From JBBQSN01 sp038213835 (GTDB lineage Bacteria > Actinomycetota > Actinomycetes > Actinomycetales > CAWJMD01), in contig JBBQSN010000164.1 of NCBI GenBank assembly GCA_038213835.1, forward strand, positions 1 through 7,366: a stretch of DNA of 7,366 bases, given 5' to 3'. A model generated the notes under the pieces. The model did not search any database. It was given only the letters and a program-made list of their open reading frames with translations, and had not been told where the DNA came from. The position numbers were made by a program, and so were the translations under genes. This document shows positions 1 to 5,686 of the stretch, piece by piece; position 1 is the stretch's first letter; every line of letters starts with the position of its first letter.

Positions 1-383
1 CGCCAGGTGCACGAGCGCCGCAGCGTCCCGGCCCGCAGGTCCAGCACCCGCTCGTGCTCGAGCAGCTCGCCGTACCGGACGTCGAACGGCTCGTCGTCGA
101 CGAGCAGCCGCAAGATCTTGCCGTTCGTGACGTCGACGATCGACTGGCCGTCCTCGGGGTACCCGAAACCGGCCTCGGCGTAGGGCAGAGGACGGGTCTC
201 GTAGAACGAGCCCAGGTAGGTGCCGGGCATGCCGTACGGCTCGCCCTCGTCGAGGTTGCCGCGCAGCCCGATGTGGCCGTTGGAGAGCGCGAACAGCGAC
301 TCCGACTCGTCCAGGTGCTCGAGGTCGAGGTGCGTCTCCCGCAGCAGCCACGGCTCCACCATGAACACCTCCTGGCCGCTCAC
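1..383 (-). CDS. Glycoside hydrolase family 65 protein, N-terminal part (disaccharide phosphorylase-like), truncated by window
   Basis: The 127 visible residues match the GH65 N-terminal beta-sandwich domain: SLFALSNGHIGLRGNLDEG at about 29-47, followed by PGTYLGSFYE at 53-62. GH65 enzymes phosphorolyse or hydrolyse alpha-glucosides such as maltose, trehalose, kojibiose or nigerose in the cytoplasm. The catalytic (alpha/alpha)6 barrel with its general-acid Glu lies beyond base 1, so neither the substrate nor phosphorylase versus hydrolase can be decided. The GTG start at 383-381 shares GTGA with the stop of the upstream beta-PGM-like gene. GGAGG inside that gene's last codons gives a ribosome site about 7 bases upstream. 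An alternative start is Met8. The adjacent beta-phosphoglucomutase favours a phosphorylase that releases beta-glucose-1-phosphate (inference). The family call is firm; the specificity is open. Confidence 0.9.
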   Translation of the reverse strand, partial: MSGQEVFMVEPWLLRETHLDLEHLDESESLFALSNGHIGLRGNLDEGEPYGMPGTYLGSFYETRPLPYAEAGFGYPEDGQSIVDVTNGKILRLLVDDEPFDVRYGELLEHERVLDLRAGTLRRSCTW

Positions 384-1135
384 AGCAGCTCCTCCAGGTC
401 CTGCACCACCACGTTTGCACCGTTGTCCCGCAACGCTTCTGCCTGGTCCCCACGGTCCACGCCGACGACGAGACCGAACCGACCGGCGCGCCCGGCCTGC
501 ACGCCCGACAGCGCGTCCTCGAACACCGCGGCCTCGGACGCCTCGACACCGAGCAGCTCGGCCGCGCGCAGGAACGAGTCGGGGGCCGGCTTGCCCGCGA
601 TGCCCTCCTCGCGCAGGGTCACGCCGTCGACGCGGTGCTGGACGAAGCGGGCCAGGCCCGTCACCTCGAGCACGTCGCGCGTGTTGGCGCTCGACGACAC
701 CACGGCCACACCGAGACCAGCCGCGTGGACGGCCTCCAGGTAGCGGCGCGACCCCTCGAAGACGGTGACGCCGTCCTCGCGCAGGGTGCGCTGGAACTCC
801 GCGTTCTTGCGGTTGCCGACCCCCCACACGGTGTCCGGCCCGGGGCCGTCGTCGGGACCCCCCTCGGGCAGCTCGATCCCCCGGCTCCGCAGGAACTCGC
901 GCACGCCGTCCTGGCGCGGACGACCGTCGACGTGGGCCAGGTAGTCGGCGACCGGGTCGAACGGCACGAACCGCTCGCCGGACGCATCGGCCCGCTCGCG
1001 CAGGAAGGCATCGAACGTCGCCGTCCACGCCCGGGTGTGGACGCTCGCGGTGTCGGTGAGGACGCCGTCGAGGTCGAACAGGCAGGCCCGGCAGCCGGGC
1101 GGCAGGCCCAGCGGGCCGGTGTCGGGGGTCGTCAC
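380..1135 (-). CDS. Beta-phosphoglucomutase family HAD hydrolase
   Basis: From the GTG at 1135 this is 251 residues. The HAD motifs are complete: FDLDGVLTDT at 20-29 (nucleophile Asp21, acid/base Asp23), motif II Ser147 in VVSSSAN, motif III Lys182 in GKPAPDSF, and motif IV Glu206-Asp207 in VFEDALSG. A large helical cap lies between motifs I and II and carries GRPRQDG, where Arg74 would contact phosphate, and GNRKN at 108-112. The family interconverts beta-glucose-1-phosphate and glucose-6-phosphate. It is translationally coupled by a 4-base overlap to the GH65 gene, which fits disaccharide phosphorolysis. The start is uncertain. A GTG at 1207 adds 24 residues and has a good GGAGA site 6 bases upstream. 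Those extra codons (CGA, CGT, CAA, GCT, GAT) are less GC-biased at position 3, and family members usually begin 10-20 residues before FDLDG. A sugar-phosphate phosphatase is the alternative role. Confidence 0.9.
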   Translation of the reverse strand: MTTPDTGPLGLPPGCRACLFDLDGVLTDTASVHTRAWTATFDAFLRERADASGERFVPFDPVADYLAHVDGRPRQDGVREFLRSRGIELPEGGPDDGPGPDTVWGVGNRKNAEFQRTLREDGVTVFEGSRRYLEAVHAAGLGVAVVSSSANTRDVLEVTGLARFVQHRVDGVTLREEGIAGKPAPDSFLRAAELLGVEASEAAVFEDALSGVQAGRAGRFGLVVGVDRGDQAEALRDNGANVVVQDLEELL

Positions 1136-1230
1136 CGGATCAGCCAACCACCCTTGACGGCTCGCGCACGTCGGGACGTCGTCGCCCTGGCGTCGTCGCA
1201 CCGGCACGAAGGTCTCCGATCAGGTCGGTG

Positions 1231-1935
1231 TCAGGCGTCGATCCAGGCCTCGCCGGAGAGCGCCCTGGCCACCAGAGGCTGCCGCGCAGCTGTTCCCAGC
1301 AACGAGCTGACGGCCAGGTCGGCCGCGATCCGGTCCACGGTGCGAGCCTCCCGCACGAGCGCGTGCCCCGCACCCTCGAGCCGGACGAAGGTGACGTCGC
1401 TGGTCCGGGCGACGCTGCGCGCCGAGGCCTCGGCCCGTTCGATCGGGGCGATCCGGTCGTGCGTGCCGTGCAGATAGAGCACCCGGCGGCCGCGCAGGCC
1501 TGCACCGTCACCCGGCTGCAGCCACGCCGCCATCGCCACGACGGAACGCACCTCCGGCCGGTCGGCGGCCAGCAGTGCTGCGCGGCCGCCCAAGGAGTGG
1601 CCCACCAGGCAGACCGGGACGTCGCCGAAGCGCTGCACGAGCCGGTCGAGCGCCCAGTGCGCGTCCTTGACCGGGTTCTGGTCCCCGCCCCAGCCGCGGC
1701 GCGAGTTCAGCAGCCGCGACACCACGAGCCGGCCGCGGGCCGCCCGGACTGCGGCTCCGGCCACGAGCCACATCCGCAGGACCGACGGCTGGGTGGGCGC
1801 GACCGTCCTGACACCCTGGCCACCGCCTCCGTGCAACAGCAGGACGACGCCCTCGGGGCGCGACGGCACCCGCGCCAGCACCAGGCGCGCGCCGCCGCCG
1901 GTCACGTCGTCCGTCCGCTCCGTCCCGTCCGCCAT
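1231..1935 (-). CDS. Alpha/beta-fold hydrolase (234 aa)
   Basis: A compact serine hydrolase of the alpha/beta fold with no lid domain. The strand VVLLLHGGGGQG (about 30-41) gives the oxyanion HGGG element. GHSLGG at 112-117 is the nucleophile elbow with Ser114. HGTHD at 156-160 supplies Asp160, and GAGH at 188-191 supplies His191, so the catalytic triad is complete. No signal peptide or membrane segment is visible, so it is probably cytoplasmic. The ATG at 1935 is preceded by GGAAG about 5 bases upstream. It follows the UbiA gene by 71 bases on the same strand and precedes the beta-PGM-like gene. It may belong with either neighbour or stand alone. The sequence resembles dienelactone-hydrolase or small-esterase-like proteins. 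The natural substrate cannot be told. Confidence 0.88.
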   Translation of the reverse strand: MADGTERTDDVTGGGARLVLARVPSRPEGVVLLLHGGGGQGVRTVAPTQPSVLRMWLVAGAAVRAARGRLVVSRLLNSRRGWGGDQNPVKDAHWALDRLVQRFGDVPVCLVGHSLGGRAALLAADRPEVRSVVAMAAWLQPGDGAGLRGRRVLYLHGTHDRIAPIERAEASARSVARTSDVTFVRLEGAGHALVREARTVDRIAADLAVSSLLGTAARQPLVARALSGEAWIDA

Positions 1936-2006
1936 GGTGTCTTCCTACGCGCAGGGCGCCGACGCGGCGACCCGAGAACGGCCGCCCGGCACCGCGACCC
2001 AGCACG

Positions 2007-2876
2007 TCAGGCGGAGCGGACCACGAGCAGGGTGACGCACAGCACAGCCACGCCGACCGCGGCGGCGAACGGCACCCGTCCTGTCCGGGCTGCCGCCACG
2101 CCGGCCAGTGCGGCCCCGAGGACGAGCGCGCCCCATCCCCAGACCGGCACCCCACCTCCCTCGCCGGGACGCAGCACCGCCAGCGCCGTGCCGGCGAGCA
2201 GCAGCACGGGAGCGACCACCCGCACCCTGTCCGCCCCGAGCCGCTGCGGGAGCCCGACGACCCCGGCAGCGACGTCGTCGGCGAGGTCGGGCAGGGCGTT
2301 GAGCAGGTGGGCGGCGACACCCAGGACGGCCCCGACGACGAGCACCCACGCCGCGGGCCATCCGTCCGGGCCGGCGAGCCCGACGAAGGCCGGCAAGCAC
2401 GCGAACGCGACCGCGTAGGGCACCGGGGACACGAGCGTGCGCTTGACCCCGAGGTTGTGCGCCCACCCCATCGCCACGCCCACCAGGTGCACAGCGCCGG
2501 CGAGCAGACCGCACGCGAGCGAGAGGGCCACGCACGCTGCCAGCGCGGTCCCGATCGCCATCCGCAGCAGCCGTGGGGGCACGGCTCCGGCGGCCACCGG
2601 CTTGTCCGTGCGGGCGGCCTGGCGGTCCCGGGCGGCGTCCAGCAGGTCGTTGGACCAGCCGATGGACAGCTGACCGGCGAGCACCGCACCCACGACGAGC
2701 GCACCCCGGGCCCAGCCCGTGCCGCTCGCGGCCGCCAGCAGCCCGGTGAGCACCGTGACCGCCGCGGTCGGGCCGGGGTGGCAGGCGGCGGCCAGCGCCA
2801 CGAGCCGCCCGCCCGTCCACGGCCGGCGACCGGGGACCGTCTGCTCGATGTCGGCGCTGCCGGTGGTGGGGTCCAC
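2007..2876 (-). CDS. UbiA-family membrane prenyltransferase
   Basis: An integral membrane enzyme of 289 residues with about eight or nine hydrophobic helices (roughly 35-51, 57-73, 104-127, 128-143, 150-168, 173-193, 218-235, 246-264, 268-287). Both UbiA diphosphate-binding Asp motifs are present. The first is NDLLDAARDRQAARTDKP at 76-93 (Asp77, Asp80, Asp84, with the conserved Arg-Thr-Asp-Lys-Pro tail). The second is DLADD at 197-201. The family transfers a prenyl group from a prenyl diphosphate to an aromatic or other acceptor in the membrane, Mg2+-dependently. It is divergent from a type III PKS/methyltransferase/flavoprotein/IDI/GGR operon, so a polyketide-derived phenol is a plausible acceptor (inference). 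MenA-, COQ2- or chlorophyll-synthase-like roles are not excluded. The GTG start at 2876 has no Shine-Dalgarno sequence, but TAACCT lies six bases before it, suggesting a leaderless mRNA. The call is firm for the family only. Confidence 0.92.
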   Translation of the reverse strand: MDPTTGSADIEQTVPGRRPWTGGRLVALAAACHPGPTAAVTVLTGLLAAASGTGWARGALVVGAVLAGQLSIGWSNDLLDAARDRQAARTDKPVAAGAVPPRLLRMAIGTALAACVALSLACGLLAGAVHLVGVAMGWAHNLGVKRTLVSPVPYAVAFACLPAFVGLAGPDGWPAAWVLVVGAVLGVAAHLLNALPDLADDVAAGVVGLPQRLGADRVRVVAPVLLLAGTALAVLRPGEGGGVPVWGWGALVLGAALAGVAAARTGRVPFAAAVGVAVLCVTLLVVRSA

Positions 2877-2882
2877 GGGGCG

Positions 2883-2888
2883 AGGTTA
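2883..2888 (-). promoter_or_regulatory. Putative -10 element for a leaderless UbiA transcript
   Basis: On the minus strand TAACCT fits the actinobacterial -10 pattern TANNNT. Six bases separate it from the GTG start codon at 2876, so transcription would begin at or next to the start codon. No purine-rich ribosome site is present upstream of that GTG, which supports a leaderless message. No convincing -35 hexamer was seen. Confidence 0.35.
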
Positions 2889-2892
2889 GGGT
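2887..2892 (+). promoter_or_regulatory. Putative -10 element for the PKS operon
   Basis: TAGGGT fits TANNNT and lies about 26 bases before the AGGAGG ribosome site of the possible leader ORF, a distance that would allow a short 5' leader. It overlaps by two bases the minus-strand -10-like motif of the divergent UbiA gene. The candidate -35 region about 17 bases upstream (TGGTGG) is poor, so this is only a candidate. Confidence 0.25.
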
Positions 2893-2917
2893 CTTCACGA
2901 GGCCGCGCACGACCGAC

Positions 2918-2923
2918 AGGAGG
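2918..2923 (+). promoter_or_regulatory. Consensus Shine-Dalgarno site before the short leader ORF
   Basis: AGGAGG, a perfect anti-16S match, stands six bases upstream of the GTG at 2930. It is too far (about 75 bases) to serve the PKS start at 2998. The PKS has its own site, GGAGGTG at 2989-2995, overlapping the end of the leader ORF. This site is therefore the main evidence that translation begins at 2930. Confidence 0.5.
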
Positions 2924-2929
2924 CCGCCC

Positions 2930-3001
2930 GTGACCCGCCCCCACCGCACGAGCACCCCGTCCACCGACCTGCCGACGGATCCGCCGCCGGAGGTGCTGTG
3001 A
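2930..3001 (+). CDS. Possible 23-residue leader ORF coupled to the PKS
   Basis: The GTG at 2930 opens a 23-codon frame that ends at TGA 2999-3001. The stop shares GTGA with the PKS start, the same overlap style used at three later junctions. It has a perfect AGGAGG six bases upstream, and 21 of its 22 sense codons after the start end in G or C. The peptide is rich in Pro, Thr and Ser, lacks a hydrophobic segment, and has three consecutive prolines (CCG CCG CCG, 2981-2989) four codons before the stop. I do not recognise it. It may be a translational-coupling leader, a regulatory uORF (proline stalling at 2981-2989 would cover the PKS ribosome site), or chance. The short length is the main reason for caution. 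Confidence 0.42.
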   Translation: MTRPHRTSTPSTDLPTDPPPEVL

Positions 3002-4074
3002 GCCGGATCGCCGCCGTGCGCGGCGTCCTGCCCCCGCACGTGTACCCGCAGTCCGAGATCACCGGAGCCCTGGCGTCGACGATCGGGGTCACCGGGCACC
3101 AGGTCGCCGCGCTCCAGCGGCTGCACGCCAACGCCGGGGTCAGCACCCGGCACCTGGCGCTCCCCCTGGAGCGCTACGCGTCGCTCGACGACTTCGGCAA
3201 GGCCAACGACGAGTTCCTCAGGGTCGCCGTCGAGCTGGCCTCCGAGGCCCTGCTGGCCGCGCTCGACGCCGCCGGGCTCGAGCCGCGCGACGTCGACGTC
3301 GTCATGTCCACCACCGTCACCGGCCTGGCCACGCCATCGATCGACGCCCGGGTCGCCGACGCCGTGGGGCTGCGCGAGGACGTCCGTCGCGTCCCGCTGT
3401 TCGGGCTCGGTTGCGTCGCCGGGGCGGCAGGGATCGCCCGGCTGCACGACCACCTCGTCGGCCACCCCGACCACGTCGCGGTGCTCCTCGCCGTCGAGCT
3501 CTGCTCCCTGACGCTGCAGCGCGACGACACCTCGCCCGCCAACCTGGTCGCCTCCGGGCTGTTCGGTGACGGCGCGGCCGCGGTGGTGCTCACCGGGGCC
3601 GACCGGGGCGACGTCGGGCCCGAGGTGATCGCCAGCCGCAGCCGGCTCTACCCCGGCACCCAGCGCGCGATGGGCTGGGACGTCGGGTCCGGCGGACTGA
3701 AGGTCGTGCTCGGTGTCGAGGTGCCCGAGCTGGTGCGCTCGCACGTGGGCGACGACGTCGACCGGTTCCTGGCGCAGAGCGACCTCACCCGTGAGGACGT
3801 CGCGTGGTGGGTGGCCCACCCCGGGGGCCCGAAGGTGCTGGAGGCGTTGGCTGAGGCGCTCGAGGTCCCGCGCGAAGCGCTCGGGGTGACCTGGGCGTCG
3901 CTGGACCGGATCGGCAACCTGTCGTCGGCCTCGGTGCTGCACGTGCTGCAGGACACCCTGCGCGACCGCCCCCCGACGCCGGGCACGCACGGGGTGCTGC
4001 TGGCGATGGGCCCGGGCTTCTGCCTCGAGACCGTGCTGCTGCGTGCCGGGGACGCCTCCGAGGGGGCGCCCTGA
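2998..4074 (+). CDS. Type III polyketide synthase (chalcone/stilbene synthase superfamily)
   Basis: At 358 residues it has the standard family length. The catalytic triad is visible: Cys139 in LFGLGCVAGAAG, His274 in VAHPGGPKV, and Asn307 in IGNLSSASV. The C-terminal MGPGF loop at 337-341 corresponds to the GFGPG loop of plant enzymes. The homodimeric cytoplasmic enzyme loads an acyl-CoA starter, extends it with malonyl-CoA on the active-site Cys, and cyclises the chain to a resorcinol, pyrone or naphthol. The following ICMT-like methyltransferase and flavoprotein match the S. griseus srsABC order, favouring a long-chain alkylresorcinol or pyrone product (inference). An RppA-type tetrahydroxynaphthalene synthase is the main alternative. 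The GTG start at 2998 has GGAGGTG just upstream and begins at the characteristic RIAAVRGVLPPH N-terminus. It heads the overlapping plus-strand operon after the small leader ORF. Confidence 0.95.
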   Translation: MSRIAAVRGVLPPHVYPQSEITGALASTIGVTGHQVAALQRLHANAGVSTRHLALPLERYASLDDFGKANDEFLRVAVELASEALLAALDAAGLEPRDVDVVMSTTVTGLATPSIDARVADAVGLREDVRRVPLFGLGCVAGAAGIARLHDHLVGHPDHVAVLLAVELCSLTLQRDDTSPANLVASGLFGDGAAAVVLTGADRGDVGPEVIASRSRLYPGTQRAMGWDVGSGGLKVVLGVEVPELVRSHVGDDVDRFLAQSDLTREDVAWWVAHPGGPKVLEALAEALEVPREALGVTWASLDRIGNLSSASVLHVLQDTLRDRPPTPGTHGVLLAMGPGFCLETVLLRAGDASEGAP

Positions 4075-4595
4075 TGGGCTCGCAGGAGTGGTTCACCGTG
4101 CTCGTCCTGGCCGTCGGCCTCGAGCGCGTGGCAGAGCTGGTGCTCACCAGACGCAACGTGGCTCGGGCGTTCTCGCGCGGAGGGGTCGAGCACGGACAGA
4201 GCCACTACCCGGCGATGGTCGTGCTGCACACGGGCCTGCTGGTCGGCTGCCTGATCGAGGTCTGGCTGCTGCAGCGGGTCTTCGTGCCCGCACTGGGCTG
4301 GGTGGCGCTCGCCCTGGTGGTGGCCTCGCAGCTGCTGCGGTGGTGGTGCATCACCACCCTCGGCAGGCACTGGTCCACCCGCGTCGTGGTCGTCCCCGGC
4401 GACGAGCTGGTCGCCGGCGGCCCGTACCGGGTCGCCAGGCACCCCAACTACGTCGCCGTCGTGGTCGAGGGGATCGCCCTCCCGCTGGTGCACTCGGCCT
4501 GGATCACCGCCCTGGTCTTCACCGCCCTCAACGCGGTGCTGCTGCGCACCCGGATCCGGGTCGAGGACCGCGCGCTGACCGAGGCCACGGCATGA
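4074..4595 (+). CDS. Isoprenylcysteine carboxyl methyltransferase (ICMT)-family membrane methyltransferase
   Basis: A 173-residue membrane protein with hydrophobic segments at about 7-24, 46-67, 73-93 and 128-156. The C-terminal ICMT/PEMT signature is present: GPYRVARHPNY at 116-126, then an aliphatic helix and the acidic EDRAL at 164-168, which together form the S-adenosylmethionine pocket. ICMT homologues in bacterial type III PKS operons (S. griseus SrsB is the model) O-methylate lipidic phenols rather than prenylated proteins. Here the acceptor is probably the PKS product, before or after oxidation (inference). The ATG overlaps the PKS stop by one base (TGATG), with a GAGGGGG ribosome site upstream, and its own stop overlaps the next gene by ATGA. 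The family is certain; the acceptor is not. Confidence 0.92.
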   Translation: MGSQEWFTVLVLAVGLERVAELVLTRRNVARAFSRGGVEHGQSHYPAMVVLHTGLLVGCLIEVWLLQRVFVPALGWVALALVVASQLLRWWCITTLGRHWSTRVVVVPGDELVAGGPYRVARHPNYVAVVVEGIALPLVHSAWITALVFTALNAVLLRTRIRVEDRALTEATA

Positions 4596-5686
4596 CCGCC
4601 GCGTACGACGTCGTCGTCGTCGGCGGTGGTCCGGTCGGGCTGGCCTGCGCGGTACGCGCAGCGCGGGCCGGGCTGTCCGTCGTGGTGGTCGAGCGCCGCA
4701 CCCCACCGGTCGACAAGGCGTGCGGCGAGGGCCTGATGCCCGGCGGCGTGCGCGAGCTCGAGCTGCTCGGCGTCGACGTACCAGGTCGTGACCTCACCGG
4801 GATCCGGTACACCGACGGGCGGCGCGACGTCGCGGTCGCGTTCGGCCACGGCACCGGCCGCGGGGTGCGCCGCACCACGCTCGCCGACGGCCTGGGCGGT
4901 GCCGCGGCGGCCGCGGGGGTGCCGGTCCTGCACCTCACGGCCGCCGGCCTGAGCCAGGACGACGACGGCGTCACCCTGGACGTCGACGGTGCCGCGCCGC
5001 TGCGGGCGCGGTACCTGCTCGCGGCCGACGGCCTGCACTCCCCGCTGCGCCACGCCCTCGGGCTCGACCGCCCCGTCCGCTCGGCGAACCGGCACGGGTT
5101 GCGCCGGCACGTCCGCCTCGCACCGTGGGACGACCACGTGCAGGTGCACTGGGGTCCCACTGCCGAGGCGTACGTGACCCCCGTGTCCGACGACCTGGTC
5201 GGCGTCGCCCTGCTCACTCGCGAACGGGTCGGCTTCGACGACCTGCTCCCCCAGTTCCCGCTGCTCGCAGCGCGTCTGGCCGGCTCCGAGCAGGTCGGGA
5301 GCACCCGGGGTGCTGGGCCGCTGCGGCGTCGCTCCACCCACCGGGTGCACGGGCGTGTGCTGCTCGTCGGCGACGCCGCCGGGTACGTCGACGCCCTCAC
5401 CGGCGAGGGCGTGGCGCTCGGCCTGGTGCAGGCCCGCTGTGCCGTCGAGGCGGTCGTCTCCGGCGAGCTCGGCGGGTACGAGCGTCGCTGGCGGCAGGTG
5501 AACCGGCGCTACGCCGTCCTGACCGCCGGGCTCGTCACGGCCACCCGGTTCGCTCCCGTCCGACGCGCGATCGTGCCGGCCGCGGCAGCGCTCCCCGCCG
5601 TGTTCGGCGCGGCGGTGCGCGAGCTGGCCCGCCCTGCCTCACCGGCAGCAGCCACCCTCCGAGCACCCCGGACGGTGCCGCGATGA
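4592..5686 (+). CDS. FAD-dependent oxidoreductase/monooxygenase (SrsC-like, GGR/PHBH superfamily)
   Basis: A 364-residue flavoprotein. The N-terminal Rossmann motif VVVVGGGPVGLA (7-18) ends in Glu34, which binds the adenosine ribose. DKACGEGLMP at 41-50 is the CGEG signature. AADGLHS (144-150) and VGDAAGYVDALTGEG (259-273) form the FAD ribityl/pyrophosphate site. This architecture is shared by aromatic hydroxylases and geranylgeranyl reductases. Placed directly after a type III PKS and an ICMT-like gene, it corresponds to SrsC, which hydroxylates phenolic lipids toward quinones, so hydroxylase is the preferred role (inference). A second prenyl reductase is the alternative. The ATG at 4592 overlaps the previous stop by four bases and has GAGG seven bases upstream. 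A longer in-frame reading back to 4043 would run through the methyltransferase gene in another frame and is rejected. Confidence 0.9.
   Translation: MTAAYDVVVVGGGPVGLACAVRAARAGLSVVVVERRTPPVDKACGEGLMPGGVRELELLGVDVPGRDLTGIRYTDGRRDVAVAFGHGTGRGVRRTTLADGLGGAAAAAGVPVLHLTAAGLSQDDDGVTLDVDGAAPLRARYLLAADGLHSPLRHALGLDRPVRSANRHGLRRHVRLAPWDDHVQVHWGPTAEAYVTPVSDDLVGVALLTRERVGFDDLLPQFPLLAARLAGSEQVGSTRGAGPLRRRSTHRVHGRVLLVGDAAGYVDALTGEGVALGLVQARCAVEAVVSGELGGYERRWRQVNRRYAVLTAGLVTATRFAPVRRAIVPAAAALPAVFGAAVRELARPASPAAATLRAPRTVPR

Noticed and set aside
1936..2006. GC-rich imperfect hairpin (GGGCGGCCG ... CGGCGCCC on the minus strand) as a terminator between UbiA and the hydrolase
   Set aside because: The stem has a bulge and a loop of about 17 bases, and no T-tract follows. 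In DNA this GC-rich such pairings are common by chance.
2007..2876. UbiA gene as menA (menaquinone biosynthesis)
   Set aside because: It has the generic UbiA motifs, and the context is a type III PKS operon with no other men genes. The housekeeping role cannot be fully excluded but is not supported here.
1508..2944. Long minus-strand frame of 478 codons through the hydrolase and UbiA
   Set aside because: It is out of frame with both recognised proteins and shows no family motif, only Arg/Pro/Ser-rich shadow composition.
1945..3990. A 681-codon open frame on the minus strand, running across UbiA, the control region and most of the PKS
   Set aside because: It is antisense to or out of frame with two genes that have complete family motifs. 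Its Arg/Gly/Ala/Pro/Asp-rich composition is what high-GC DNA gives in a shadow frame.
2998..4074. Naming the PKS rppA (tetrahydroxynaphthalene synthase)
   Set aside because: The ICMT-like methyltransferase and flavoprotein neighbours fit the phenolic-lipid type better, and the N-terminus does not resemble the RppA start as I remember it. No specific symbol is justified.
4043..4591. In-frame upstream extension of the flavoprotein to 4043
   Set aside because: It overlaps the whole ICMT-like gene in another frame, and the Rossmann motif that normally begins within ten residues of the start follows the ATG at 4592.
5125..5682. In-frame upstream extension of IDI to 5125
   Set aside because: The extension covers the flavoprotein in a different frame and has arginine-rich shadow composition. 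The ATG at 5683 gives the normal IDI length and an ATGA overlap.
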